The notes: a model not told the origin generated them from the sequence alone. 47,566 bases of DNA from Okeania hirsuta (GCF_003838195.1 NZ_RCBY01000035.1:1-47566), one strand, 5' to 3'; shown: positions 1 to 9,146, numbered from the stretch's first letter. Translations and numbers: made by a program.

Positions 1-2231
1 TTATATAAACCAGCCCGACCATAAGGAGGAATGTTATGAGAAATTAACACCCCATAACCCCGACGTTTTGCCAACATAGATTCTGAAGGATTATTAGCAG
101 CATATATATATAGATGTGGCATATTTCCTAATAGAATATCTGACCAAGAATAGCCAGTATTTCCCAAAGGTGAACCGGGCAACCATTCCACAGTTCCGTG
201 CATTCCAAAATGAACAATTGCATCAGCTTGGAATTCATTTTGGAGCCATTTATAAAAAGCTGCATATTGGGGATGGGGTGTTAAATCTCTTTCAAACATT
301 AGGCGCATTGGGTCGCCAGAAATTCCCAGGGGTGGTTGTACGCCGAGCCAAATATTTCCTAATTGAATTCCGCCAATATGGAAATTTTCACCATCGGTTT
401 TTATGCCTGTGCGGGTGAGATTTCCCCATTGTTTTTCGATGCGAGTTGTTGATAGATACCCTAACCATTTTTCGAGACTTTTAATATTAACTTGGTTGTT
501 ATCCTCCCTCGTTCCCCCCTTTGAAAGGGGGGAGGTAGGAGTAGTGTTTTGCTTTTTGGAAAGGGGGGAGGAATAGGAAGAATAAATTTCGTCTGCTTCT
601 TTAATTTGACGAATAAGTTCTTCCCCATCTTCGGGAATTTCCCCAACGTTGTAACCTTCTTCTTTTAGAGCGTGGAGAAATTTCAGGAGAGAACGCGGCA
701 CATTTAACAACGCTGCTGTACCTGTAGCACCATAACCGGGAGGAAAACCATAGAGAATAACAGCTATTTTTCTTTCTGCGGGCGGTGTATGACGCAGTTT
801 TATCCAATTTTTGACTCTACCCGTGAGACGTTTCACTCTTTCAGGAATTAAATAAATATCTTCTCCCACTAAACCACCCAAGGGAACGGGGTCGATCGCT
901 CCATCTAATTCTGGCAGTGCATATAAAACGACACTTTGCAAACCGCCCACACCTTGGCGCGTCCAAGAATGGATATCTTGAATGAGTAGAGGTGCTGCCA
1001 CAAAATAAGGGACATTTTTGGCAGTGAGAATACGTTGAGAAACTTCCACCTGTCGTCCTGCTTCCATGGAACCTGCTGGTCCCCCCACCAAGGGAAAACC
1101 AATAGTTGAAACGACTGCATCGACTTTCACTGCTTCGGGAGAAAGGGAAAGTATTGGTTTAACAGAATCGTACTTTTGATTTTCACGGGACTTACGCACG
1201 GACACTAAATCCTCTGAGGGCGAATGCCATTCGCCCCTACATATCTCGTTTTCAAGGTTAATTTGCGTAAGTTCTGTTTCAACAGAATCTAACTTTTGAA
1301 TTTTATCTAACTTTTGCCTTTTGACTTTTGACTTTTGACTTTTATGCCTTCTGACTTTTGAATTTTGACTTTCAAAAGCGCTGGTCATCCAGTCTCTGAC
1401 GGCGACATGACCTTCAACTCCGTTAATAAATACAGGTAGAGGTGTTAAACCTGCTTCTTCAAATTTGCGGATGAGTTGAGGAATGTATGGTTGTTTGGTA
1501 ATGACGTGTTTGCGGTAGAGCAAAATACCAACAACTGGAGTAGGAGAAGTTTGCTTCTGTTGGCGATACCATTCCAGATATTTTTTGGGAGACTCAAAAT
1601 AACCCTGGTAGTCTGGATGCAGCAAACCCATATTGGGAGTTTCCACTGGTGGCGGTATTTCCCCAACTTTTAAATCTAAATATTTTTCTGCCAACACCCA
1701 ACACATAGCAGCCACATTTTCTGTACCACCCGCATTCCAATAACCGTAAATTATCAACCAGTTGCGCAGGTCTTGCACTTTTTTGACTGGTACAAATTTG
1801 AGTAATTTCGGACCTGTTTTCAGGAAGCTGATATAACCCGCAAGTTTGTCTTCTTCTTTCCCGCTGGAAAATTTGCTGAGAATAAATTTGACTGGTTTTG
1901 GCATTCCTTTCGGTTGGTCGCCAATAATAAATTTTCCCAATTTTGTTAATGCCATTAATTCTAGTGCTGACTCAAAAACAAGACGGATGGGAATATGTTG
2001 TACTCTTTCGCGCAACCATAAAACTTGGTCGTAGTCAAAAAGCAGACTGCCGAAAAAAACATCAGCATTTTCCAGAGCAGTAGCGACAGTTTCCGGTTGT
2101 TGGGAAAGAGCGCGATCGCTAAATACTTGGATATCTAAATCTGGACATTGGGAATTTGCCAGTTGAGCTGCTTGACGGTATAAACCTGCGTTAAAAGATT
2201 CAAAACCAGCGATTAAGACAATGCGTTTCAT
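1..2231 (-). CDS. chlH: Magnesium chelatase subunit H (ChlH/BchH family), 5' part, runs off the window
   Basis: This is an open frame of 743 complete codons from ATG at 2231 to the window edge, with no stop. The product is the large porphyrin-binding subunit that inserts Mg2+ into protoporphyrin IX with ChlI and ChlD, the first committed step of chlorophyll synthesis. Visible family blocks include MKRIVLIAGFESFN at the N-terminus, STIGFPLVGGPAGSMEAGRQ, ILYGFPPGYGATGTAALLNV, VHFGMHGTVEWLPGSPLGNT, and AKRRGYGVLISHN near the edge. Family members are roughly 1,200-1,300 residues, so about 40% lies outside. The N-terminus differs from what I recall of the longer canonical cyanobacterial ChlH, so this may be a second paralogue. 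Two extra stretches, about 70 and 30 residues, look like translated repeat DNA. A CobN reading was considered, but the blocks fit ChlH/BchH better. Confidence 0.9.
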   Translation of the reverse strand, partial: MKRIVLIAGFESFNAGLYRQAAQLANSQCPDLDIQVFSDRALSQQPETVATALENADVFFGSLLFDYDQVLWLRERVQHIPIRLVFESALELMALTKLGKFIIGDQPKGMPKPVKFILSKFSSGKEEDKLAGYISFLKTGPKLLKFVPVKKVQDLRNWLIIYGYWNAGGTENVAAMCWVLAEKYLDLKVGEIPPPVETPNMGLLHPDYQGYFESPKKYLEWYRQQKQTSPTPVVGILLYRKHVITKQPYIPQLIRKFEEAGLTPLPVFINGVEGHVAVRDWMTSAFESQNSKVRRHKSQKSKVKRQKLDKIQKLDSVETELTQINLENEICRGEWHSPSEDLVSVRKSRENQKYDSVKPILSLSPEAVKVDAVVSTIGFPLVGGPAGSMEAGRQVEVSQRILTAKNVPYFVAAPLLIQDIHSWTRQGVGGLQSVVLYALPELDGAIDPVPLGGLVGEDIYLIPERVKRLTGRVKNWIKLRHTPPAERKIAVILYGFPPGYGATGTAALLNVPRSLLKFLHALKEEGYNVGEIPEDGEELIRQIKEADEIYSSYSSPLSKKQNTTPTSPLSKGGTREDNNQVNIKSLEKWLGYLSTTRIEKQWGNLTRTGIKTDGENFHIGGIQLGNIWLGVQPPLGISGDPMRLMFERDLTPHPQYAAFYKWLQNEFQADAIVHFGMHGTVEWLPGSPLGNTGYSWSDILLGNMPHLYIYAANNPSESMLAKRRGYGVLISHNIPPYGRAGLY
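500..592. repeat. Second repeat-derived in-frame insertion inside chlH (about 30 codons)
   Basis: After the block LIRQIKEADE the frame passes through two copies of a CCCCCCTTTCAAAGG-like palindromic module, translated as SPLSK and SPLSKGG, before returning to family sequence at SLEKWLGYL. The module looks like a dispersed intergenic repeat rather than ChlH sequence. Confidence 0.7.
1160..1372. repeat. Repeat-derived in-frame insertion inside chlH (about 70 codons)
   Basis: Between the ChlH blocks ending VRDWMTSAF and beginning SPEAVKVDAVVSTIGF lies a lysine/serine-rich stretch that does not look like ChlH. At the DNA level it has a run of AAAAGTC-type repeats (about 1319-1375) and a palindrome, GGGCGAATGCCATTCGCCC, at about 1218-1236. 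A related motif (AGGGGCGAATGGC) lies in intergenic DNA near 2647. No stop is introduced and the frame is kept. Confidence 0.75.
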
Positions 2232-2302
2232 GGCCTAATTTTCATAAAAGTTACTATACTATTAGGGTAACGAAAAAAGACTAATTATTAGACTTGTCAC
2301 TT

Positions 2303-2537
2303 TATAGAACCAATTTGAGATCTATATAATTATGGTAGTCAAGTCTTTTCGCGCATCAATTTTGAGGAAAAATCTGCTCTGAAGTGTTGAATTTTTTGTA
2401 TTATTTCTCCCCACATCTTCCCTTTTCCTTTTTCCCTCTTCCCTCTTCCCTCTTACCTCCTGTCTCCTCTCTCCTCTCTCCTGACTCAAGGCTAAAAAAA
2501 CGCGCATATTTATGAAGATATGATCAGGGGTTCTATA
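2303..2537. mobile_element. MITE-A copy 1: 235-bp element with terminal inverted repeats
   Basis: It begins TATAGAACC and ends GGTTCTATA (perfect 9-bp inverted ends). The outer TA is compatible with a TA target duplication of the IS630/Tc1 kind, though I did not see an empty site. Between the ends are a conserved left arm (AGATCTATATAATTATGG and a CGCGCATCAATTTTGAGGAA block), a pyrimidine-rich core and a right arm (ACGCGCATATTTATGAAGAT). A second copy lies inverted at 45496-45704. It has no plausible coding capacity. Confidence 0.8.
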
Positions 2538-3025
2538 AGGTAAAGTATAGAGTTAGTAGAAGCGATCCCTAAAATATTAACTAAATCCTAGCTAATAGTA
2601 ATATCAAATTCTGTAGCATCGGTGTTATTCAATATTAAAGAATTGTAGGGGCGAATGGCCATATAGCCTGACGGCTTTTTCCCTCTATTAAGCGACAAGT
2701 CTAATAAAAATGTTCTATTGAAGCGATCCTGAATTTACCGAATAATTAAGGTAAAAATCCTCTCCTTTAAAGGAGAAACAAGCGGTCGTTAGCGCAGCTT
2801 CCCGTAGGGTGGGATGGCGTACTTCGGAGCGGCTCTGTCACTCTTAGGGTCTCCTCGCCATATCCAATCGACCAAGAGAAGAAAAAATTTTCATGATTAG
2901 TCAATCCTCTTGTTTTCAAGGAGAGGTAATTATTAATTATTAATTATTAATTATTAATTATTAATTGTTGAAACCTACCACCTAAGTCTCTAGGGCGAGC
3001 AAATATTTACCCACCCTACAACTTT
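2538..3025. repeat. Gene-free stretch made of short repeats
   Basis: No gene is visible. It holds a GAATGGC-type module near 2647, a CTCTCCTTTAAAGGAGA palindrome near 2761, a GCTTCCCGTAGGGTGGGATG module near 2798 of a kind common in cyanobacterial intergenic DNA, and a TAATTAT heptamer tandem array at about 2927-2966 just downstream of the ATPase gene. Confidence 0.6.
2927..2966. repeat. Heptamer tandem repeat (TAATTAT), between five and six units
   Basis: Perfect period-7 array. The same heptamer recurs at 12202-12241. This is the short tandemly repeated heptanucleotide class known from cyanobacteria. It sits in the gap 3' of the P-type ATPase gene. Confidence 0.85.
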
Positions 3026-5950
3026 TTAAGAAACCCTAAACCGCATCTGAATCATTCGCCAAATTTCTCCAATCCACAACACAATAGAAGTACCTCCAAT
3101 AATTACCAACCAATCTCTTAAAGATAAAGGAACTGTTCTAAATACAGCACCACCAAATTGAACCATCAAAATTTGTCCCAAAAAAATAAATGCAGCGATC
3201 GCGACAAAACTGCCATTTTTACTAATATTAGAAAATGCAGATTCTTTTAAACCAAAACATTTGGCATTAAACATATTCCAAAACTGCAACATCACAAATG
3301 TGGTGAAAAATAGAGATAATTCATAAGGAGTTACTACTCTATCTTTCTGGATATAAAGTAAGAATGCGACGAAAAATACTAGGAATACTGCAGCTACCGA
3401 AAAAATACTCACCATCATTGGTTTGGAAATAATAAAATCTTGGGAATTTCTAGGTGCATTTTCCATCACTTTTTGATTTGGGGGTTCTGTTGCTAAAGCT
3501 AAAGCAGCAAAAGTATCCATAATTAAGTTTACCCACAATAGTTGAGTTACTGTAAACGGCAAATTAATCCCAATAAATGGACCCAACAAAGCTATTCCAC
3601 AAGCAGCAACATTTATTGTTAACTGGAAGAGGATAAACTTTTGAATATTTTGGTAAAGCGACCGCCCCCACATCACGGCATTTTCGATACTGGCAAAAGA
3701 GTCGTTCAAAATAATGATATCGCTTGCTTCTTTAGCAACAGAAGTACCGCTACCCATCGACAAACCTACCTGCGCTTGATTCAAAGCAGGTGCATCATTA
3801 GTACCATCACCCGTAACTGCCACAACTTCCCCGCTAGTTTGTAATAACTGTACAATACGTTGCTTATCCTGGGGTCGCGCTCGAGCAATCACTTTGACTT
3901 TTTTCAGCACTGCCAAAACTGCTTCATCATCCAGGGAACGTAGTTTACCACCAGTAATACAATAATCATTCGGATCGTCCTGACTTATAATACCGATTTC
4001 GCGAGCTATTTCAACAGCAGTCAGACGACTATCCCCAGTAATCATTTTGACCTTGACGCCAGCTTTTTGACAGATTTTGACTGCATTTGGGACTTCTTCT
4101 CGCACTGGGTCAGCGATCGCCACAAAACCCAACCAAATCAAATCGTGATATTGTTCGAGTTCTTTTCCTTGTTGATAGTCTTGAGGGTCTCGAATATAGG
4201 CAAATCCCAAAGTACGTCTACCAATAGTTTCATACTGATTTAATTCTGCTGCAATGGATACTCTTGTAGAATCTGCAAAAGGTTTGACTCCCTCCGCAGT
4301 CATAATTTGATGACAACTCGCTAGCAGCAATTCTGGCGCACCTTTAATATGGAGTATTTTGTCCCCTGTTATGGAGGAATTTCCCATAGTTGCCATGTAC
4401 TTTCTGTCTGCTGAAAAAGTTAACTGACTAACAATATCAAAATCATCTCGTTTATCAATGTAGTCAATATTATTTTCCTCCAACCACAATAGCAAAGCAC
4501 CTTCTGTATGGTCTCCCAGAGGAATAGATTCTTCACCTTTTTTGTATTCTAAGTTGGCCGTACTATTGCTACAAATTGCTTCTACTATAATGTTGTCAGC
4601 ATTGAGAGTCTTGTCGTCGAAGCTAGGAAAATTCACATCACTGACCTGCATTTTGTTTTCGGTCAAAGTACCTGTTTTATCAGAACAAATGACCGTTGTA
4701 GCGCCAATGGTTTCACAAGCGTGCATCCTGCGGACCAGATTATTTTGTTGAGTCATTTTCTGCATACTGTAAGCTAGACTGAGAGTGACGCTCAGTGCTA
4801 GTCCTTCGGGTACTGCCACAACTATAACTGCAACTGCAATCATAAAGTAGGTAAGGAATTTAACAGCAACATCTGCTGATATCCAGTCAGTGGGAGAAGT
4901 GGGAACCCATTCTAAATAGTAACCGACCCCGATACCGATGCCAGATATTGCCAGGGCGAGCAAAATATTTTTTACCCAAGCTATCCCGCTATCATTTTCC
5001 AGCCACTCTGGTAGTTCGATTTCTTTGCCTACTGATTCCAATCCATCTACGATTATTGGCAACCAGACTCTAGTCAGGGCAACAGTTAAGCTAACGGTCA
5101 GGATACTGATAATGTACCACTGTCCGGAGGTGAGATCGAGTTCTCCGGTGAAGATACCTCGTGCTACTAAGGCGATATCAATTAACACTGCTACGACTAA
5201 ACCGAGAATCCCAATCAGATTACTCAGACGTTCGAGTTGTAGATTTAGAGGCGTTTCCACATCTGTGATATCTAGAACGCATCTAGCAGTTTTACCAATT
5301 TCTGTCTCATCGCCAACCGCTATGATTTCGATTACTCCATGTCCATCATTGACTACAGTATCTCGCAATACTTTGTTTGGCGGATAAGCGCAACCACTAT
5401 TACCATTAGAGGATAAGTTGACATCTGCTATTTTCGGAACAGGTATTGCTTCTCCCGTTAAACTAGCTTCATTAACTTCCAGAGAAACTGCTTCTAATAC
5501 TTGACCATCTGCTGCTATTTCATCTCCTGTTTCTATCAGTACAATATCGCCTACTACTAAGTCTTTTTTGGGAACGGTTGTAACTTTATTATCCCTAATT
5601 ACTGCGATAGGAATTTCATCATTTACTTGATTGAGAATATCGAATTCTTTACTAGCTTTATATTCATTTAAAAAAGCAACAGAGGTCGCCAGAATAATGG
5701 CAGCAATAATGCCTAAACCTTCTACATAATTACCTTCAAAAATTCCAACAGTAATTGCAATAACTGCTGCGATTATTAGAATCCGAATTACTGGGTCGTC
5801 AAACTTTTCTAACCATAATTTCCACCAAGGCGATCGCTTGGGTGGCGTTAATAAGTTAGACCCGTATTTTTGCCTATTTGTCTCTACTTCAGCCTGTGTG
5901 AGTCCTCTATAGCGACTTTGTTTTTGGCGTGGTTCTTGAGTGGTTTTCAT
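3026..5950 (-). CDS. Calcium-translocating P-type ATPase (type IIB, PMCA-like)
   Basis: A 974-residue membrane pump predicted to export Ca2+ using ATP through an aspartyl-phosphate intermediate. It has an N-terminal cation-ATPase domain (RGLTQAEVETNRQKYGSN), paired membrane segments near residues 50-95, the actuator motif LTGEAIP, and PEGLALSVTLSLAYSM in membrane helix 4. It also has the phosphorylation motif ICSDKTGTLTEN with Asp at about residue 424, MITGDSRLTAVEIAREIGI, the hinge motif GDGTNDAPAL, and about six C-terminal helices. PEGL in helix 4 and the overall order fit the IIB calcium class rather than heavy-metal or K+ pumps. ATG at 5950 gives the usual N-terminus. It stands alone on its strand. 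All catalytic motifs are intact, so it should be active. Ion specificity is inferred from the family. Confidence 0.92.
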   Translation of the reverse strand: MKTTQEPRQKQSRYRGLTQAEVETNRQKYGSNLLTPPKRSPWWKLWLEKFDDPVIRILIIAAVIAITVGIFEGNYVEGLGIIAAIILATSVAFLNEYKASKEFDILNQVNDEIPIAVIRDNKVTTVPKKDLVVGDIVLIETGDEIAADGQVLEAVSLEVNEASLTGEAIPVPKIADVNLSSNGNSGCAYPPNKVLRDTVVNDGHGVIEIIAVGDETEIGKTARCVLDITDVETPLNLQLERLSNLIGILGLVVAVLIDIALVARGIFTGELDLTSGQWYIISILTVSLTVALTRVWLPIIVDGLESVGKEIELPEWLENDSGIAWVKNILLALAISGIGIGVGYYLEWVPTSPTDWISADVAVKFLTYFMIAVAVIVVAVPEGLALSVTLSLAYSMQKMTQQNNLVRRMHACETIGATTVICSDKTGTLTENKMQVSDVNFPSFDDKTLNADNIIVEAICSNSTANLEYKKGEESIPLGDHTEGALLLWLEENNIDYIDKRDDFDIVSQLTFSADRKYMATMGNSSITGDKILHIKGAPELLLASCHQIMTAEGVKPFADSTRVSIAAELNQYETIGRRTLGFAYIRDPQDYQQGKELEQYHDLIWLGFVAIADPVREEVPNAVKICQKAGVKVKMITGDSRLTAVEIAREIGIISQDDPNDYCITGGKLRSLDDEAVLAVLKKVKVIARARPQDKQRIVQLLQTSGEVVAVTGDGTNDAPALNQAQVGLSMGSGTSVAKEASDIIILNDSFASIENAVMWGRSLYQNIQKFILFQLTINVAACGIALLGPFIGINLPFTVTQLLWVNLIMDTFAALALATEPPNQKVMENAPRNSQDFIISKPMMVSIFSVAAVFLVFFVAFLLYIQKDRVVTPYELSLFFTTFVMLQFWNMFNAKCFGLKESAFSNISKNGSFVAIAAFIFLGQILMVQFGGAVFRTVPLSLRDWLVIIGGTSIVLWIGEIWRMIQMRFRVS

Positions 5951-6184
5951 TAATTAATCTCCTTGCCAAAGTTTACTTTGGTGAGTCTCGTTATAATTTT
6001 AGTATTTTATTGTTTTATGTCTTAACTTTATTAATATATCTTAAATTCGTAATTTTGTCTAGAAGTGTTTATAATTAGGAAAACTACTTGTTTTTTTTAT
6101 GTTTTTTTTCATCAAAATATTTAATTTATCGTCAAATTATGCTACATTTTATATGTAAAAATACCGCTTATTTTGTTTGATAAA
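5951..6184. promoter_or_regulatory. Very AT-rich divergent intergenic region
   Basis: 234 bp separate the minus-strand ATPase from the plus-strand methyltransferase, so promoters for both must lie here. The region is strongly AT-rich with T and A runs. I could not fix a specific -35/-10 pair or operator. Confidence 0.4.
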
Positions 6185-7324
6185 ATGTTGATTGAACGCC
6201 TCAATAAAACAAATTGGAAAACACCACCAAAACTTATTTCTTTATTTTCAGGTTGTGGAGGAATGGATTTACCATTTCATTACGCAGGATTTGAGGTTGT
6301 TTGGGCAATTGATTCTAATTTTTATGCTTGTCAAACTTTTAAAAGAAATATTGCTGATGTTGTTGAGCATAATCAAATTGAAAATATAGATATTAATGCA
6401 GTTCCAGAGGCAGATTTAATTACGGGAGGGTTTCCTTGTCAAGATTTTTCAATGATTTGGAAACGTCCTGGTTTAAAGGGTACAAGAGGAAATTTATATA
6501 CCTACTTCTTAGAATTTGTTAAACAGAAACAACCAAAGGCATTTATAGCAGAAAATGTCAAAGGTTTATTAAGTGCAAATAAACATCAAGCAATTCAACG
6601 GATAATCTCAGATTTTGAAAGCATATCTCCAGGTTATTTAGTTAAACCTAAACTATACAAATTTGCTGATTACGGAGTACCTCAGTTTCGGGAAAGAGTA
6701 ATTTTAGTAGGGATTAGAATGGATATAGGTTTTAATTTTATTCATCCTCAGCCAGAATATGGTCTTGGTCGTAAATATCCTTATAAAACTGCTGGTGAAG
6801 CACTTAAAAATGTAGAAAAAGTTCCGGATAATAATGAACATCAAAAAATTCAACCTCGAACAATTGAAATATTGAAAAGGATAAAAGCAGGAGGTAATTT
6901 TAGAGATATTCCTAAAGATAGTCCCTATTATGTAAAAGGGATGATTAGTCATGTTTATCGACGAATTCATCCAGACAAACCTGCTGCGACAATTATTGCT
7001 GGTGGGGGTGGTGGAACATGGGGTTATCATTATCCCGAACCAAGGTCTTTAACAAATAGAGAAAGAGCAAGGTTACAAACATTTCCTGATGACTTTATTT
7101 TTGCAGGTTCTTTTACTGAAATTAGGCGGCAAATTGGTAATGCAGTACCTCCAGATGGAATTGTTTCTATTGTTGAATCTTTGATTCCATTATTTAAAGA
7201 TGATTATCAGAAAATCGATTTATATAGTCTCAGTAAACATTTACAAGGTATGTCAATCAAAGATAGATTAAAATTCGCAGAATTAGAATCAGATGAACAA
7301 GCAATACAGTTAAGTTTACTCTAA
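6185..7324 (+). CDS. DNA (cytosine-5-)-methyltransferase of a restriction-modification system
   Basis: A complete C5-cytosine methyltransferase that transfers methyl from SAM to cytosine in a target DNA site, protecting it from the partner endonuclease. Motif I is LFSGCGGMDLPFHYAGF (about residue 20), motif IV is GGFPCQDFS with catalytic Cys at about 85, motif VI is IAENVKGLLS, motif VIII is QFRERVILVGIR, and motif X is QIGNAVPP. The 379-residue length is normal. I use ATG at 6185; a TTG at 6173 would add four residues, and neither has a clear ribosome site. The next gene on the same strand, 68 bp downstream, is a PLD-type endonuclease, so the two form an R-M pair. Base composition matches the neighbourhood. 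Confidence 0.92.
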   Translation: MLIERLNKTNWKTPPKLISLFSGCGGMDLPFHYAGFEVVWAIDSNFYACQTFKRNIADVVEHNQIENIDINAVPEADLITGGFPCQDFSMIWKRPGLKGTRGNLYTYFLEFVKQKQPKAFIAENVKGLLSANKHQAIQRIISDFESISPGYLVKPKLYKFADYGVPQFRERVILVGIRMDIGFNFIHPQPEYGLGRKYPYKTAGEALKNVEKVPDNNEHQKIQPRTIEILKRIKAGGNFRDIPKDSPYYVKGMISHVYRRIHPDKPAATIIAGGGGGTWGYHYPEPRSLTNRERARLQTFPDDFIFAGSFTEIRRQIGNAVPPDGIVSIVESLIPLFKDDYQKIDLYSLSKHLQGMSIKDRLKFAELESDEQAIQLSLL

Positions 7325-7392
7325 TTTTTGAGATTAATTTTATGGCTATTTATACTAATAATTCATAATTTTGAGGTGCTTTTGGCGATAGA

Positions 7393-8358
7393 GTGAGTAT
7401 TCTTTTAAAGGAAGCTAATTCTGTTACTATTGAATCTGGCTATACCTCAGCAGTTATCTTACAGCAATATCAAGAATATATCGCTAAAATTGTTAACGAT
7501 GGTGGTAATTTTACATTGTTAGTTGGCATGGGAATTTTTGAAGGATTAAGTCGGCATACCTATAATAAATTAGGTGAATTAAATAGTTTTATATTATCTG
7601 CAAATCCTGAATGTGGAGGTGTTAGATTTGTCTGGAATCCACCACCATTTCACGGCAAGATTTATAGAATAAAATATCAAAATGAATTGCTTTACTTTGC
7701 AGGGTCTTCAAATTTTTCTAAAAGAGGATTATTTGAGAATTTAGAATTTACTTGTAAAATTACAGACCTCCCTACTATCAATCAAACAGAAGCCTATATT
7801 AATTGGCTACTTACTGATAATATATCGGTAAATTTTGACAAGTGTGAATCATTTCCGATTGTTAAATCTGTCAAAGCTAACCGAAAAAAGATTAACTTTC
7901 AGAAAGTAGAAACTAAACCAATTATTAATTCTAAAGTTCCTTATGTGGATATATCTTTGGCTAGAGTCGATCGGCAACAACGGTCAAACTTAAATGCTTT
8001 TTTTGGCAAAGGAAGATGGAATAGAAAAACAGGTATTGTGATTCCTAGAGACTGGTTTGAAGTAGAAATTATTGTCGATATAGCTACAACTAAAAATCCT
8101 ATTTATCCCAAAGGTGATTTTATTGCTTACACTGATGATGGTTTAGTATTTCCTTGTCGTACCCAAGGTGATTATCATAAAAATCTGAGGTCAAGAGATG
8201 ACTTAAAAGTTTTAGGTCATTGGATAAAAGGTAAACTACAACAAAAAGGAGTTTTAGAGCTATTTGAACCAGTCACAAGTCAGACATTAGAAGAGTATGG
8301 AAAAAACTACATTCGGATGTATAAATTATCTGATTCAGACTACTACTTAGAATTTTAA
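7393..8358 (+). CDS. NgoFVII-like restriction endonuclease (PLD nuclease plus B3-like DNA-binding domain)
   Basis: The N-terminal half carries a phospholipase-D-type nuclease motif: HGKIY (His87, Lys89) followed by FAGSSNFSKRG (Asn107), preceded by the IESGYTSAVIL region. The C-terminal half (about 180-321) has the pattern of the NgoFVII C-terminal DNA-recognition domain (FFGKGRWNRKTG, IVIPRDWFEVE, DFIAYTDDG). Such enzymes cut DNA without a metal ion, one PLD motif per subunit in a dimer. The only start in the present frame is GTG at 7393. Upstream in the same frame is ATG at 7342, separated by TAA and TGA, so the extreme N-terminus may be damaged or wrongly read. Family, R-M role and partner are fairly sure; activity is not. 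Confidence 0.8.
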   Translation: MSILLKEANSVTIESGYTSAVILQQYQEYIAKIVNDGGNFTLLVGMGIFEGLSRHTYNKLGELNSFILSANPECGGVRFVWNPPPFHGKIYRIKYQNELLYFAGSSNFSKRGLFENLEFTCKITDLPTINQTEAYINWLLTDNISVNFDKCESFPIVKSVKANRKKINFQKVETKPIINSKVPYVDISLARVDRQQRSNLNAFFGKGRWNRKTGIVIPRDWFEVEIIVDIATTKNPIYPKGDFIAYTDDGLVFPCRTQGDYHKNLRSRDDLKVLGHWIKGKLQQKGVLELFEPVTSQTLEEYGKNYIRMYKLSDSDYYLEF

Positions 8359-8463
8359 GTAATAGCAATGCAAGTAGCTAATATTATCTTGAATTTTACT
8401 ATCACCGTTAATTTCACAGATAAACCCGCCCCGACTAAATCTCTAAATAAAAAAACAACCACA

Positions 8464-8697
8464 ATGAAACATATCATCACACTAACAATCATACTAACAA
8501 CATTTACCCTGGTTAGTTGCAATAAAATACCATCTCTGAACAAACAATCATCACAACCAGAACAACCAACTTTTATTGCCAGAAAATCAGATACTCCTTT
8601 AAATCCTTTTGCTTTAACTAGATTAGCAAAACAAACGGTGGTAGAGATTGTAAGTGAGAGTTATTTGACCGCATTAATCTACCTACTTTGTGTCTGA
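8464..8697 (+). pseudogene. Putative lipoprotein N-terminal fragment
   Basis: From ATG at 8464 the frame encodes a basic start, a hydrophobic stretch and a lipobox (LVSC), typical of a lipoprotein signal peptide, then a Ser/Gln/Pro-rich linker and LTRLAKQTVVEIV before ending abruptly at 77 codons. The frame opens further upstream (8368), but the signal peptide decides the start. A C-terminal TPR-like fragment on the same strand at 9304-9420 could be the other end of one gene, since cyanobacteria have secreted proteins with an N-terminal protease-like region and C-terminal TPRs. That connection is inference. It could also be a genuine tiny lipoprotein. Confidence 0.45.
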
Positions 8698-8765
8698 CAA
8701 CTCTGGAGTGAGTGTCCTGACTCTTGCTCCTACCTTGCCACTATCAATCACTCAAGGAAAAGCTG

Positions 8766-9146
8766 ATGCGTTTTAATTACAGAAAAATTGTTATTGTACT
8801 GACTATTATACTTACAGTAGTAATAATTATTGGTAGTTTATATGTTCTGCAAAAAATTTCAGTAGCCTATGGAATTATAAGTCTAAGACCTACTTCTCTG
8901 TTTACTAAAGCTTATGTGCGATGTAGACTCCCCCAAATAATATCTTTCATGCAATTGATAGAATCTTTTTTCCAGCCTTTATTCATTGCCACTTTAGTTG
9001 AAGTTATTTTAATTTTAGTCTTAATGATAAGCAATATTATATCCAAGTGTCAGGCTATGATGGGTGCTACAATTCTCTGTTTTTTGTATCTAATTTTAAT
9101 TATTTATTATGAAATGACATTTTTTTATTGTATTCATGGTGCTTAA
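8766..9146 (+). CDS. Small multi-pass membrane protein of unknown function
   Basis: I do not recognise a family. ATG at 8766 follows an AAGGAAAA ribosome-binding sequence; the frame opens at TTG 8724, but that extension is less likely. The 126-residue product has three hydrophobic segments: about residues 7-30 right after a basic RFNYRK start, about 65-85, and about 95-115, separated by short polar loops with several cysteines. It lies within a zone of gene fragments and may itself be a remnant or the inserted cargo separating the two fragments at 8464 and 9304. No functional claim is made. Confidence 0.45.
   Translation: MRFNYRKIVIVLTIILTVVIIIGSLYVLQKISVAYGIISLRPTSLFTKAYVRCRLPQIISFMQLIESFFQPLFIATLVEVILILVLMISNIISKCQAMMGATILCFLYLILIIYYEMTFFYCIHGA

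Noticed and set aside
461-807. Small minus-strand frames at 461-646 and 601-807
   Set aside because: They are out-of-frame readings within chlH; the chlH frame itself is open throughout.
1-2231. Cobaltochelatase CobN as identity of the partial gene
   Set aside because: The N-terminal MKRIVLIAGFES block and the GFPLVGGPAGSMEAG and MHGTVEWLPGSPLGN blocks fit BchH/ChlH, not CobN.
2322-2507. 61-codon minus-strand frame
   Set aside because: It lies inside MITE-A and crosses its low-complexity core (Arg/Glu/Lys-rich translation); not a gene.
6192-6389. 65-codon frame overlapping the methyltransferase start
   Set aside because: Shadow of the methyltransferase gene in another frame.
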